Below are positions 53,155 through 63,931 of a DNA stretch of 64,000 bases, piece by piece. Numbering within the stretch: the first letter of the stretch is position 1; each line of letters opens with the position of its first letter. The position numbers and the translations under genes were made by a program. The stretch comes from Cyclobacterium salsum (GTDB taxonomy: Bacteria; Bacteroidota; Bacteroidia; Cytophagales; Cyclobacteriaceae). Location of the stretch: positions 62,001 to 126,000 of the forward strand of contig NZ_WNKG01000013.1 in NCBI RefSeq assembly GCF_010119245.1, given 5' to 3'. The notes beneath the pieces were generated by a model. It was not told the origin of the DNA and did not search any database. It saw only the letters and a list, made by a program, of their open reading frames with translations.

Positions 53155-54624
53155 ATGAAAAAAGACAATATGCCCAATGAGGCTAATTCCCGAAGGAATT
53201 TCCTAAAAACAGCTACCACTGCAGCTGCCGGATTCTACATTGTTCCGCGTCATGTTCTGGGAGGACCTGGATTCAAAGCCCCCAGCGATAAGCTTCGGAT
53301 AGCCGGAATCGGGGCCGGAGGTAAAGGGCAGAGCGATCTTCGCAGTTTTTATGAAAGTGGCAATGCAGACATTGTGGCCTTATGCGATGTGGATCCGGAA
53401 AGGGCTTCCAGAAGCATAGAAGCCTATCCCAAGGCAAATTTTTACAATGATTTCAGGGTCATGCTGGAAAAAGAAGGCGATTCCATTGATGCGGTATCTG
53501 TTTCGACTCCAGATCATAACCATGCCGTTCAGGCACTTGCCGCGATGAAAATGGGCAAGCACGTGTACGTTCAAAAACCACTTACCCATACGATCCAAGA
53601 GGCGCGGATGCTGACCGAAGCTGCAGAGGAGTACAAACTGGTTACTCAAATGGGAAATCAGGGTGCTTCCGGAGATGGTGTCAGGCAAATGAGAGAATGG
53701 TACGCTGCAGGATTAATTGGAGAGGCGACGAAGGTACATGTTTGGACCAACCGGCCGGTTTGGCCTCAGGGAGTTCCCTGGCCTGGCGAATCCGGAAAAA
53801 AAGCCCCTAAGAACCTGGAATGGGATCTGTGGCTGGGAACTGCTGAGAAGAAAGGGTATGTAGAAAACCTGCATCCTTTTAACTGGAGAGGATGGTGGGA
53901 ATTTGGAACAGGAGCCTTAGGTGATATGGCCTGTCACCTCATGGAACCAGCATTCCGGACGCTGGATCTGGGCTACCCGACGGAAGCAGAATGTAGCGTA
54001 GGGTCGGTATACACCGGCGAATTTACGCGAGGGTATTTCCCAAAAAGTTGCCCTCCTTCTTCTCATATCACCTTGAGGTTTAAAATGCCTACTGGAAAAG
54101 ACCTCGAATTCCATTGGATGGATGGAGGTATTCAACCGAGCCGACCGGAGGAACTTGGCGCTAACGAACAATTGGGAGATAATGGAAACGGAGTAATCAT
54201 AGAAGGTACCCGTGGAAAGATGGTTTGCTCCACCTATGGAATTGATCCAAAATTATTGCCGACCTCTATTAATGAAAGCATAAACGTTGCGCCTACGCTG
54301 CCCCGGGTAGAAGGGGGTATTGGTGGCCATTACGCCCAGTGGGTTAATGCTTGTATTGCCGGACATGGCAGTAAGGAATACAGGGAACTAAGTTCTCCCT
54401 TTTCCATCGCCGGACCTTTAACAGAATCCGTTCTGATGGGAAATCTGGCCATTCGAAGCTACGACTACCGGGAACCACAAGCCGAAGGTGATGGATACAA
54501 CTATCCAGGAAGAGGAATTAAGTTGCTTTGGGACGGAAAAAACATGAAAGTAACCAATTTCGAGCCTGCCAATCAATTTGTCAGCAAATATTATCGGGAA
54601 GGCTTCGAGCTACCGCAAGTATAA
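53155..54624 (+). CDS. Tat-exported Gfo/Idh/MocA-family oxidoreductase
   Basis: Oxidoreductase-fold protein of 489 residues with a twin-arginine signal (SRRNFLKTATTAAAGFYI). The Rossmann part includes LRIAGIGAGGKGQSDLRSF, IVALCDVDPERASRSIEA, SVSTPDHNHAVQALAAMKMG and HVYVQKPLTHTIQEARML, with the Lys-Pro usual in the family. The C-terminal domain has WWEFGTGALGDMACHLMEPA. It is related in layout to the protein at 33578-34999 but not closely similar. It is monocistronic, followed by a terminator. Substrate unknown. Confidence 0.92.
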   Translation: MKKDNMPNEANSRRNFLKTATTAAAGFYIVPRHVLGGPGFKAPSDKLRIAGIGAGGKGQSDLRSFYESGNADIVALCDVDPERASRSIEAYPKANFYNDFRVMLEKEGDSIDAVSVSTPDHNHAVQALAAMKMGKHVYVQKPLTHTIQEARMLTEAAEEYKLVTQMGNQGASGDGVRQMREWYAAGLIGEATKVHVWTNRPVWPQGVPWPGESGKKAPKNLEWDLWLGTAEKKGYVENLHPFNWRGWWEFGTGALGDMACHLMEPAFRTLDLGYPTEAECSVGSVYTGEFTRGYFPKSCPPSSHITLRFKMPTGKDLEFHWMDGGIQPSRPEELGANEQLGDNGNGVIIEGTRGKMVCSTYGIDPKLLPTSINESINVAPTLPRVEGGIGGHYAQWVNACIAGHGSKEYRELSSPFSIAGPLTESVLMGNLAIRSYDYREPQAEGDGYNYPGRGIKLLWDGKNMKVTNFEPANQFVSKYYREGFELPQV

Positions 54625-54650
54625 ATTCGGATCCTATCTCTACCTATACC

Positions 54651-54681
54651 AAACCCTGGAGCAAGCCTTCAGGGTTTTTTT
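54651..54681 (+). terminator. rho-independent terminator after the oxidoreductase gene
   Basis: A stem AAACCCTG against CAGGGTTT with an 11-base loop, followed by a T-run, lies 27 bases past the stop. Confidence 0.8.
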
Positions 54682-54769
54682 CATGTCCTTTTCGATATCG
54701 CTAGGTACCTATTGACAAAATCAACGCCATCATTGGTAAGTATATAAGTCGAAATCAGGTTATTATGCA

Positions 54770-56368
54770 TTAACCTGCACTTTTGGGAATGGTAAAATAA
54801 AAGATGGATCCAACCCCCACCTGGGATTCTACTCCTACCCTTCCTCCCCATCTTTCGATGGTTTTTTTTACAGTAGCCAGTCCGATCCCCGTTCCTTCGT
54901 ATTCCTCTTTACGCTGAACCCTGATAAAAATATCAAATATTCGATCAAAATTTTCGGGACCGATACCAATTCCATTATCCTTTATGGAAATTTTCCAAAA
55001 TGCTCCTTCTTCCGCTGCTGTTAATTGAATTTCCGGTCTTCTGCCTTTGGAATGGTATTTCAATGCATTGCCCACGAGATTTTGAAAAACCTGAATCAAC
55101 GGAAGATAATATCCCTGTACTACTGGTAACGTCGATACCTGGACCGATGCATCCAGGTTCTTAATTCGGTTTCCAAAAACTAACCTAACCTCCTCCACCA
55201 CCTTGTTAAGATCCACGTTCTCCCGTGTTCCTTCATTTTTTCCAACCCGGCTGAATTCTAAAAGTCCCAAAATGATTTGCCGCATTCGGTGGGAGCCATC
55301 AACAGCGTAATAAATGTATTTTCGTGCCCTGTCATCCAGTTTCGGAGCATATCTTTTTTCAAGTAAGGTAAGAAAGCTACTGATCATGCGTAAGGGTTCC
55401 TGCAAATCATGAGAAGCGATATAGGCAAACTGTTCGAGTTCCTGGTTGGACCTGCTTAACTCCTTTGCACGATTTTCCAATTTATGATTCAGCACCTCAA
55501 GATCCTTCGTTTTATCCGATACCAACCGCTTAAGTTTGATGGGTTCCGCCGTTTTTTGGTAAACAAATCCCCCCAAAAGGCCAGAAAAAATCAGTCCAAA
55601 AATAAAAAACAGTCCCGCTTCCTGTAAATGTTTCGGTCTATTCAGGCTGACGTAAAGATTCCAATCACCTTCCTCAATATAGGTTTTTTGAAAAAGACCA
55701 TTTGTCGGGATTTCGTTACCAGAAAAAGAAAAATACGTTTCAGATCCGTCATCATTGATTTTAGCCAGTTGAATACTGTATAACTCCCTGGAACTATCCT
55801 GAACCAGTTGCAAATTTTCAATCCAATTTTCCAATTGGATTACCACCGCTGAAAAACCCCAAAACTTACCCTGCCTATAAACCGGTAGTCTACCAACCAA
55901 CCCCATACCTCCCTGCTTCAGCGCAAAAGGTCCTTCAAAAAACAGGCTGTTTCTGGCTTTTGCTTTTTCGGCAGCCCTTCGATGATGCAGCTCATCCATC
56001 AAGTTCAACCCAATAGCGGCCTCGTTACCTGCCAGCGGAAAGGTTTTTACAATCACTCCCCCCTCTACCAACTGCAACGCATCTATTGAGTGGTTCTCTG
56101 CCAAAATTTGCCCTGCCAACGATTCGAAATCGGATGCCACCAAATCTTTTTCCACTAAAAATGCTAGTAATCTCGTAGAACTAACACTGTATTTTAGAGA
56201 GTTTTGGATTTTTTCCTTTATGGTTATAGCCTGTTCTCTGACCAAAAATAGTTCACTACGCTTTCCGACAACATAGACGCGGTAACTAATAATAAAGGTC
56301 ACTAGCAACGTGCCGATAAAGGCAATGATACCACTCAACATCGGTCGGCTAAAACTTCTCCACCTCAT
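54770..56368 (-). CDS. membrane sensor histidine kinase
   Basis: Histidine kinase of 532 residues. A membrane segment at about 12-32, a periplasmic sensory region (about 40-245, CHASE-like in layout), a second membrane segment (LFFIFGLIFSGLLGGFVY), a coiled-coil linker, then the kinase core. The phosphoacceptor is His320 in IASHDLQEPLRMISSFLTLL; N box FQNLVGNALKYHSK, G boxes IKDNGIGIG and GTGIGLATVKKTIERWGG. The core is closely similar to that of the giant kinase whose gene it overlaps by 4 bases (ATGA). No response regulator gene is nearby. Confidence 0.94.
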   Translation of the reverse strand: MRWRSFSRPMLSGIIAFIGTLLVTFIISYRVYVVGKRSELFLVREQAITIKEKIQNSLKYSVSSTRLLAFLVEKDLVASDFESLAGQILAENHSIDALQLVEGGVIVKTFPLAGNEAAIGLNLMDELHHRRAAEKAKARNSLFFEGPFALKQGGMGLVGRLPVYRQGKFWGFSAVVIQLENWIENLQLVQDSSRELYSIQLAKINDDGSETYFSFSGNEIPTNGLFQKTYIEEGDWNLYVSLNRPKHLQEAGLFFIFGLIFSGLLGGFVYQKTAEPIKLKRLVSDKTKDLEVLNHKLENRAKELSRSNQELEQFAYIASHDLQEPLRMISSFLTLLEKRYAPKLDDRARKYIYYAVDGSHRMRQIILGLLEFSRVGKNEGTRENVDLNKVVEEVRLVFGNRIKNLDASVQVSTLPVVQGYYLPLIQVFQNLVGNALKYHSKGRRPEIQLTAAEEGAFWKISIKDNGIGIGPENFDRIFDIFIRVQRKEEYEGTGIGLATVKKTIERWGGRVGVESQVGVGSIFYFTIPKSAG

Positions 56369-59300
56369 CTCTCCTTCTCGTTTTCCAGCCTATTTCCGTC
56401 CAATGAACTTACGGTCCGGGGTATGGTAAAATAAAAGGTGCTCCCGCTCCCAATAGTGGAATTCACCCCTATCGTACCCCCCAAATTTTCAATGATTTTC
56501 TTCACAATCGCCAGCCCCATTCCCGTGCCTGCAAATTCTTTGTCGGTATGAAGCCGATTGAAAATAATAAAGATTTTTTCGTGATAGACGGGATCAATTC
56601 CGATCCCGTTGTCCTCGACGGAGAATTTCCAGAAATCTCCTTCCGCCTCGGCATGAATGGCTATTCGGGGAGGAGTATCGGCCCGGGTGTATTTTAGAGC
56701 GTTTCCAATCAGGTTTTGAAACACTTGCATGAGTGGTGCCCGATAGGAAACCACTGAGGGAAGCTCTCCGTAAAATACCTGCGCCTTGGCTTCCCTAATC
56801 ATTCTTTTTTGCAAAACACAAACCTCATCCACCAATTGCTTGGTAGAAATCAGCTTCAAACTGTCCTCATGTTTTCCAATTCTTGAAAACTCCAACAGGT
56901 CCAAAATAATCTGACGCATTCGTTTCGCTCCATCAATGGCAAAACGAATGTATTGATGGGCCTTTTCGTCCAGTTCGGGCCCGTATTTACGTTCCAAAAG
57001 CCCCATAAAACTACTGACCATCCGCAACGGTTCCTGTAGGTCATGGGAGGCCACATAGGCAAATTGTTCCAGTTCCAGGTTGGACCGTTCCAGGTCTTTC
57101 GCATGGACGGCCATCTGTTGGTTGAGGGCTTCCAATGACTCTTCGTATTCCTTTCTGTAAGTAATGTCCGTCATGGCACCGACCACGCGGGTAACCTGAC
57201 CTTCCTGATTTCGGATAAATACGGCCCTGTCCATTACAAAAGCATAAAATCCGTCTTTTTGCAAAAATCGGTACTCCTCAAACCAGCTCGTAAGCGTTTC
57301 ACTTTTAAAAAATTGCCGAATTTTGCCGGCCACCTTTTCCCGATCATCCGGGTGAATGAATTCCACCAAAAGATCCAAGGTAGGTGTAAGGGAATCCAGA
57401 TCATAGCCAAATAAGGTACTGAAGCCTTTACCCCAAAATAACCGATTATTTTCGACATCGAAATCCCAAATGGCGTCGTTGGTCGCTTCGGCAATTTTTT
57501 CAAATCGCTCGTTCGATTGGCGGACATTTTCAGAAGCTATTTTCTCTTTCGTAATATCTTTGACAAATACACTCAAGCCACCATCTGAGGGATAGGCATT
57601 TACCTCCAGCCAGCTATTCAAAGGTTCAAAATACTCTTCAATATGAAGCGGAGACTGCGTGGCCAGGGCATCAAGGTATTGCCTTTTAAATTTATATTTC
57701 TTTATGTCCGGAAATACTTCGAACAACACCAGTCCCAAAAGACTGGATCGGTTTAAGCCCATAAGCTGCTCTGCCCGATGGTTCCAATAGCGGATTTTCC
57801 AATCTTTATCCAACGCAAAAAAAGCTTCCCCAATACTCTCTAAAATGGCATTTTTTTCTTCAAAGGATTGCTGTAGTGCCAGTTGGCTGTTTCTTCGCTG
57901 GATGGCCGAGGAAAGATTGGAGGCAATGGTTTGCAAAAAGGACCATTCATTTTCAGACCAGCTCCGTTCTTTGGCGCAATCGTCAAATCCCAACAATCCA
58001 TTTAACTCATTATCTATTGTGACTGGCATGCCCAATGTAGAGACAATCCCCTGGGACTCCAGTATGTCTTTTAGTTTACCAGCTGGCAAATCCCTCCGGG
58101 TACTTGCGAAAGGTTCTCCGTTTTGGAGCCGTTGATATATTTCAGGGTAATCCTCCAGCGTCATGTTTTGGAGATCCGGATTATGAAGTTGCGAAGGTAT
58201 TCCTTTCCTGGACCATTCAGCTGTTTGACTGATTACCGGCTTCCCATGAATGGGGTGCAGGTGACGTTGAAAAAAATACACCCGATCAACACTGATGGCC
58301 TTTCCCGTTAGTTCCAAGACCTCATTCAATACCTGGCTCCAATCTTCCACCAATAAGAACTTGCCAATCACCCTGGAAATCACTTCCAATAAGCGGTTAT
58401 TTTTGGTAAGTTGAATTTCATTGGTTTTTTGCTTGTGAATATCCTGAAAGGATCCAAACAATCGCCTACATTTGCCGTCTTCATACTCCGCTTTTCCTAT
58501 ACTTCTTACCCATTTTTCGTTCCCCGTGTAGGTAATTAGAGGAAGTTGGACATCCCATGGATTACCGGTTTGAATGGTTTCATTGATGGTCTCTGTTAAA
58601 AATTCCCGGACATCCGGACGATAAAAATGGATCGCTTCTTCGACGGTGGGAAATTGATCCTCCGGCAGTTCGTAAATTTCCCTGGAAGTCGATGAGAGAA
58701 ACAATTTATTATTATTCAAATCGATCTCCCAACTTCCTACCCGGGAAAGTTGGGTAGCATTGTCCAGCAATTCCTGCAATTCCACCATCTCGGTAATATC
58801 GTGGCCATAGGAAAAAACCAATCCTTCTTCGCCAAAAACTTCGGAAGAATTCCAGGAGATCCATCGAACAGCTCCTGAATAGGTACGGTAGCGGTTTACA
58901 AAATTCCGGGATTTTCGTTCGCTCGAAAAAATTTCCGGTATCTCACTTTTCGTTTTTACCAGGTCTTCGGGATGAACAAAATCAGTAAAAGGCCTGGAAA
59001 CCAATTCTTCGGAGGAATAGCCCAACAGCTCGCAAAAAGCAGGATTAACCTTGACGAAATACCCATCGGGATCTGTGATGGCCAGAATTTCCGGTGCGCT
59101 TTCGAATAACAACTTCATTTCTTCTTCCTGCTGTTTCCGCCGGATCTCCGCTCCCAAAAATGCTCCCAGGGGATGAAACACCTGGCTATCGGTCAAAACG
59201 TCCTCACTTTGTTTCTCTCCAAAGAGCAACACCACACCTACCACTTCATCTTTTTGAAAGAGCGGAATGCCAGCAGCTTCCTTCAAATTTCCCGAAGTGA

Positions 59301-62300
59301 GCAGCTTTTGACGGCTAAAGGATGAAACGTTTGATAAATTTTCGAAAACCTGAAGGATACCATCTTGCCATATCTTACCAGGAAGTCCGCTTCCATAAGA
59401 GAAAGAACCGGTATTCCCAGCTAGTTGAGCCAGTTTATCATTTTGCCAATAGCTCTGAACCAAATTAATCTGTTTGCCCCTGATCCCCACCATCCAGATT
59501 TCTCCACCCGCATACCCACCGTAGCGGGATAAATAGGCCAAAACGCCGAAAAGAGTTTCATTTAGGCTGACTTCACTTTTGAAGAAACTGGAAACTTCAT
59601 ATTCCATTTCCCGTAGAAGCGACGCTTTTTTTACTTCCGAAACATCCCGCAATACACCAATCATTCGAACGGGTCTTCCTGATTCATCCCGAATCAGATG
59701 CCCGATCTCCTCTGTATACAAGTAGCCACCGCGTTTATGACGAAAGCGAAACTCTTTATGCCAACGGTTTTGATCCGGATCAGCTAAAAAATAATCCCAA
59801 TCTTCCTTGTTGCTTTCGGCATCTATGGGATGCATAAATGTCGGCCAGTCGGAGATTTTTCCAATTTGCTCTCCCTTTTCAAAACCAAAAATTCGGTAAA
59901 AACCCTCTCCCCATTGAAATTCATCGGCCACTATATCCCATTCGTAAATATCATCTTTGGTGACTCTGTTTACATACTCGTACCGCTCATTATTCTTCTT
60001 GAGCTCTCTTTCGAATTCGATCCGCTCGCTGATATCAATGCCCATGCATTGGATTTCCTGAGGATTCCCCTGCCCGTCCACCATACCTATAAAATCCCAT
60101 AGGGTAGTGACCGTACCTCCCCCCTGCTTAGGCTTATCGATCTCAATTTTAAAAATTTTTTCCGGAAGGGCCAGGCATTTTTCCACGATATCAATCACCC
60201 TTTGCTGGTCATATTCACAGATGGAAGGCATGCAACTTTTTCCGATAATGTTCCCATCCGGATAAATCCATCCAAAATCCGCTATAAATTTTTTATTTAC
60301 ATAGGTATAGTTCCCTTCCAGGTCGGTCCTGATGACAAAATTGGTCTGGGATTCATAAAATCCCCGGTACCTTGCCTCGCTTTTCTGCAGTCGCTCCTGT
60401 GCCTCAATCAATTCCGTAATTTCCACACTATTCACCACGATTCCTCCCACTACCGGATCATCGGAAAGATCCGTTGCCACACTTTGCAACCAGCACCAGG
60501 AGCCATCCTTCCGTTTATACCGGTAAGGACTGCATTTTATCCGCTTTTTTTGGTCCAAATCCCTAAATTCAGCAATGACCCTCTCCCGATCATCCGGGTG
60601 AAATTTATCGCTGGCTTTGGTTCCTAGAATTTCCTTTTCTTCGTAACCTACATGTTGCTCGTAATTGGGACTTACGTACAGGTACTCCGAATCATAGGCT
60701 AAAATAGCGGTTAAATCGGATCCCTCTTGTACCAGGGCTTTAAATCGTTTCTCACTCTTCTCAAGTGCCTCTTCAGCCGATTTCCGCTCAGTAATGTCCA
60801 CCATAAGACCCCTGAGATACGTTCCCTTTCCATTAATTTTTTCTACCTGAACCAGATCATTTAACCATACCCACTTTCCATCTTTAGCTTGCATCCGGTA
60901 TTCAAGGGTGTAATCCTCACCTGCCTGAATCTTTTCGAAGGCTATAGCGAAAATCTCCTCCCTATCGTCCTCATGGATATGTTCCTCCCAGAAATCTTTC
61001 GATTCCATCCATTCCTCCACCGTATAGCCCAGAATATCTATTACCTGAGGACTAATAAACTCCATGGAATTAGCTTGAAAATCTGCTTCCCAAAATATGC
61101 CGTTAATATTCCGAACCAGGGTATTCACCCTGTCATTGGAAGCCTTTATCGATTCTTCTGCGATTAATTGATCGATGGCCGCCCCCAAATGGGCAACCAG
61201 TGTATCCAATAGCCGGACTTCCTCCTTTAAAAAAGAATCCTTTTCAGTTGTCTGAAAACCAATTGGATACCCCACCTTCAGGGAAAGCTTTTTCCCCTTG
61301 ATAGTTGTGTATGATGCATTCAGCGACATCGAAAAAGAGGTAAACCCGGAACTAGAAAAATGCCTCTCTCCATAATGAATGGTCGCCATGGCATGTTCGG
61401 GATACTGCCAACCAGTCGGAAGTATCTCCACCGCCTGTTCCAGTAGTGACTGCCACTCCGATAGGGAATTACTTAACCGGGTTATTCGATATAAGCACTC
61501 CTGTTCTTTAATCCGCTCCCGAAGCGAATCGAATGTTTTTTCAAGATTTATTTCTGCTTCCTTTCGTTTGGTAATATCCAGGATCACTGCATCCCAGACA
61601 ATACTGCCGTCTTTCAATTTGCTTGGGTTTCCCGTACCTTTATGCCAGCGGATACTCCCATCTGGGTGATGGTAGCGCCACTCGTGGGTCCAAAAACTCA
61701 GCTTTTTTGCAGATTCCGCGATCGTTTCCAAATGGGATTTCAAATCCTCCCGGTGATAGCGATCCCAAATTACCTGGTTATTTTTCATTGCCCGTTCCCG
61801 AGTAACACCCCACAGGCGCGAAGCCCCGTTGCTGACCAATTCCAGCGCATCCTCGCCATCAGGATACCTGCGGTACCGGTATACAACCCCAGGTATATTG
61901 TCAGAAATGGATTGAAATTGAATTTCCCTGTTTTTCCTATCGGTGATATCGGTATGGGTACCGGACATCATCAGTGGCTTACCTTCAGCAGACCATTTGG
62001 TCACCTTCCCCCTGTCATTGATCCAGATCAAATGGCCTTCCTTGTGAATCAAACGGCATTCTGTGTTGTAAAAATCCCGCTTTTTTTCAAAGCACTCTTC
62101 TAAAATTTTATCCGACACATTGCGATCTTCCGGATGAACAAGGGAATACCATGTTTCCATGGAAAATGGCGTTAATTCTTCTTTGGTATATCCCGCCATT
62201 TCTGCATACCGTTCATTAATCGCCACCTTATCGGTCACCATATCCCACTCCCAGGTGCCCACCCGTGTGGCCTCTAATATATTCGAAAGGCGGCGGGTTT

Positions 62301-62820
62301 CATTTTGAAGCCGGTCACTGGATTTCTCTAGTTCCTGATGACTTTTCCGCAGTTCCAGTATGCGCTTAACCTGAGTCCCGAGTGCTTTCAACGCAGCTAG
62401 TTTTTCCGGCGATACTTTTCGTGGCTTATGGTCAATGACGCAAAGCGCTCCTATGGGATGGCCTTCGGGGGTAAAAATCGGAACCCCGGCGTAAAAAACA
62501 ATTTTTGGATCGCCGGTGACCAACGGATTATCACTAAATCGAGGGTCCATCCTGGCATCCGCTACTACCATCACCTCATCCGGCGTTTGCACTGAGAACC
62601 TGCAAAAAGAATCTACAATCGCTGTTTCCGTACGTTCAATTCCTATTCGAGACTTGAAATATTGCTTTTTTTCCGTTAAAACGGTAAGAAGGGATATGGG
62701 GGCATCGAATAAAACACTGGCTAATTGAGAGATGGCATCAAAATCCTCCTCAGGCTTATGGTTTAATAGTCCATAAGCTGCTAAAACCCCCTCTACATGT
62801 TGCTGTTCCTTTGACCCCAT
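56365..62820 (-). CDS. giant soluble multi-PAS/GAF histidine kinase
   Basis: Histidine kinase of 2151 residues with no membrane segment. In order: N-terminal GAF (about 20-155), two PAS domains (ending in ITDRK and DITKRKEAE), a GAF-like domain, four PAS domains (ending in ITERK, VEITELIEA, DISERIEF and RDVSEVKK), a GAF, two PAS (ending HDITEMVEL and FQDIHKQKTN), a GAF, two PAS (ending KDITKEKIA and TDITYRKEY). The kinase core has His1926 in VASHDLQEPLRMVSSF, FQNLIGNALKYT and GTGMGLAIVKKI. No receiver domain. Domain boundaries are by eye. It would integrate many cytoplasmic signals; ligands unknown. Confidence 0.94.
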   Translation of the reverse strand: MGSKEQQHVEGVLAAYGLLNHKPEEDFDAISQLASVLFDAPISLLTVLTEKKQYFKSRIGIERTETAIVDSFCRFSVQTPDEVMVVADARMDPRFSDNPLVTGDPKIVFYAGVPIFTPEGHPIGALCVIDHKPRKVSPEKLAALKALGTQVKRILELRKSHQELEKSSDRLQNETRRLSNILEATRVGTWEWDMVTDKVAINERYAEMAGYTKEELTPFSMETWYSLVHPEDRNVSDKILEECFEKKRDFYNTECRLIHKEGHLIWINDRGKVTKWSAEGKPLMMSGTHTDITDRKNREIQFQSISDNIPGVVYRYRRYPDGEDALELVSNGASRLWGVTRERAMKNNQVIWDRYHREDLKSHLETIAESAKKLSFWTHEWRYHHPDGSIRWHKGTGNPSKLKDGSIVWDAVILDITKRKEAEINLEKTFDSLRERIKEQECLYRITRLSNSLSEWQSLLEQAVEILPTGWQYPEHAMATIHYGERHFSSSGFTSFSMSLNASYTTIKGKKLSLKVGYPIGFQTTEKDSFLKEEVRLLDTLVAHLGAAIDQLIAEESIKASNDRVNTLVRNINGIFWEADFQANSMEFISPQVIDILGYTVEEWMESKDFWEEHIHEDDREEIFAIAFEKIQAGEDYTLEYRMQAKDGKWVWLNDLVQVEKINGKGTYLRGLMVDITERKSAEEALEKSEKRFKALVQEGSDLTAILAYDSEYLYVSPNYEQHVGYEEKEILGTKASDKFHPDDRERVIAEFRDLDQKKRIKCSPYRYKRKDGSWCWLQSVATDLSDDPVVGGIVVNSVEITELIEAQERLQKSEARYRGFYESQTNFVIRTDLEGNYTYVNKKFIADFGWIYPDGNIIGKSCMPSICEYDQQRVIDIVEKCLALPEKIFKIEIDKPKQGGGTVTTLWDFIGMVDGQGNPQEIQCMGIDISERIEFERELKKNNERYEYVNRVTKDDIYEWDIVADEFQWGEGFYRIFGFEKGEQIGKISDWPTFMHPIDAESNKEDWDYFLADPDQNRWHKEFRFRHKRGGYLYTEEIGHLIRDESGRPVRMIGVLRDVSEVKKASLLREMEYEVSSFFKSEVSLNETLFGVLAYLSRYGGYAGGEIWMVGIRGKQINLVQSYWQNDKLAQLAGNTGSFSYGSGLPGKIWQDGILQVFENLSNVSSFSRQKLLTSGNLKEAAGIPLFQKDEVVGVVLLFGEKQSEDVLTDSQVFHPLGAFLGAEIRRKQQEEEMKLLFESAPEILAITDPDGYFVKVNPAFCELLGYSSEELVSRPFTDFVHPEDLVKTKSEIPEIFSSERKSRNFVNRYRTYSGAVRWISWNSSEVFGEEGLVFSYGHDITEMVELQELLDNATQLSRVGSWEIDLNNNKLFLSSTSREIYELPEDQFPTVEEAIHFYRPDVREFLTETINETIQTGNPWDVQLPLITYTGNEKWVRSIGKAEYEDGKCRRLFGSFQDIHKQKTNEIQLTKNNRLLEVISRVIGKFLLVEDWSQVLNEVLELTGKAISVDRVYFFQRHLHPIHGKPVISQTAEWSRKGIPSQLHNPDLQNMTLEDYPEIYQRLQNGEPFASTRRDLPAGKLKDILESQGIVSTLGMPVTIDNELNGLLGFDDCAKERSWSENEWSFLQTIASNLSSAIQRRNSQLALQQSFEEKNAILESIGEAFFALDKDWKIRYWNHRAEQLMGLNRSSLLGLVLFEVFPDIKKYKFKRQYLDALATQSPLHIEEYFEPLNSWLEVNAYPSDGGLSVFVKDITKEKIASENVRQSNERFEKIAEATNDAIWDFDVENNRLFWGKGFSTLFGYDLDSLTPTLDLLVEFIHPDDREKVAGKIRQFFKSETLTSWFEEYRFLQKDGFYAFVMDRAVFIRNQEGQVTRVVGAMTDITYRKEYEESLEALNQQMAVHAKDLERSNLELEQFAYVASHDLQEPLRMVSSFMGLLERKYGPELDEKAHQYIRFAIDGAKRMRQIILDLLEFSRIGKHEDSLKLISTKQLVDEVCVLQKRMIREAKAQVFYGELPSVVSYRAPLMQVFQNLIGNALKYTRADTPPRIAIHAEAEGDFWKFSVEDNGIGIDPVYHEKIFIIFNRLHTDKEFAGTGMGLAIVKKIIENLGGTIGVNSTIGSGSTFYFTIPRTVSSLDGNRLENEKER

Positions 62821-62889
62821 AAAAACTAAAAAAACGGTTACCCATTTATCAGATCACCAGGCGATAAATGTACACTATAAAAGACGATT

Positions 62890-63924
62890 TTACTTTAACT
62901 TCACCAATTTGTTCTCAGCAGACGAGCGGTAAATCCCCAAAATTAATTCCAGCGATCGCCGGGCATCCTCACCGGTTACCATGGGAGGACGGTCTTTCCG
63001 TATGGCCTCCACCATGTCTTTTATTTGCCCCTGATGCAATTTATAGTCAATCGCCATGGGGTCGGAAGCCCCGCTACCTCCCATATCGGTTTGGGAAGCA
63101 TTATCGGATGATTCCCCCTTGATCGCGTACACCACTATTTTTCCACCTTCCAGAATGATGGTTCCCTTCTCTCCATAAATTTCAAGGCGCTCCGGGTTGC
63201 CCGGATACAAGGAAGTGCCCCCCGTAATGGTTCCAAGGGCACCGCTTTTGAAATTCACAATCGCTGTTCCGGTATCTTCCCCCTCAATCGCATGCACCAT
63301 GGTCCGCACCTGACCAAATACAGCATCGGCATCTCCCATAATGTCCAACAACAAATCAATGGTATGCACCCCTTGATTAATCAACGCAGCTCCTCCATCG
63401 CCCTCTTTGGTTCCCTTCCAGGAACTACTACTGTAATACGAAGGCTCTCGATACCAATTTATGGCCGCCGTGCCCATCAATAACTTACCTAATTTCCCCG
63501 ATTGAACGGCCTCTTTTAATTTCAGGTAACCCGGCTTAAGCCGGTTCTGAAAGATAACCCCCAATGTAACCCCTGCGTCCTTGCAGGCTTTTATCAGGGC
63601 ATCGGCCCGCTCCAGATTTACTTCTATGGGCTTTTCAAGCAAAACATGCTTACCTGCCCGGGCGGCCTCCAGGGCAGGCTCCAAGTGATTGCCGCTGTGG
63701 GTGCAAATACAAACCACATCCACCTCTTTTCGGGAAAGAAAAGCCTTGCGATCCGCATCGGCTGGTACGTTAAATTTCGCAGCTGCCTTTTGGGCACGTT
63801 CCGGACTGGAACTGCATACCGCTATCAAGTTACTATCTTCACAGGCATTGATGGCTTCCGCATGCATTCCGGCAATCGCTCCCGTTCCGATAATTCCAAA
63901 TCCTAAAGGTCTGTTTTGAGTCAT
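62890..63924 (-). CDS. cytosolic Gfo/Idh/MocA-family oxidoreductase
   Basis: NAD(P)-dependent oxidoreductase of 344 residues with no export signal. N-terminal Rossmann motif GFGIIGTGAIAGMHAEAIN, DVVCICTHSGNHLEPALEAA, and VLLEKPIEVNLERADALI with the catalytic Lys-Pro pair. The C-terminal domain includes GGAALINQGVHTIDLLLDIM, with the conserved His. It probably oxidises or reduces a sugar or inositol. It lies 69 bases upstream of the giant kinase on the same strand and 7 bases downstream of a partial gene, so the latter two probably form an operon. Confidence 0.93.
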   Translation of the reverse strand: MTQNRPLGFGIIGTGAIAGMHAEAINACEDSNLIAVCSSSPERAQKAAAKFNVPADADRKAFLSRKEVDVVCICTHSGNHLEPALEAARAGKHVLLEKPIEVNLERADALIKACKDAGVTLGVIFQNRLKPGYLKLKEAVQSGKLGKLLMGTAAINWYREPSYYSSSSWKGTKEGDGGAALINQGVHTIDLLLDIMGDADAVFGQVRTMVHAIEGEDTGTAIVNFKSGALGTITGGTSLYPGNPERLEIYGEKGTIILEGGKIVVYAIKGESSDNASQTDMGGSGASDPMAIDYKLHQGQIKDMVEAIRKDRPPMVTGEDARRSLELILGIYRSSAENKLVKLK

Positions 63925-63931
63925 CTTGTTC

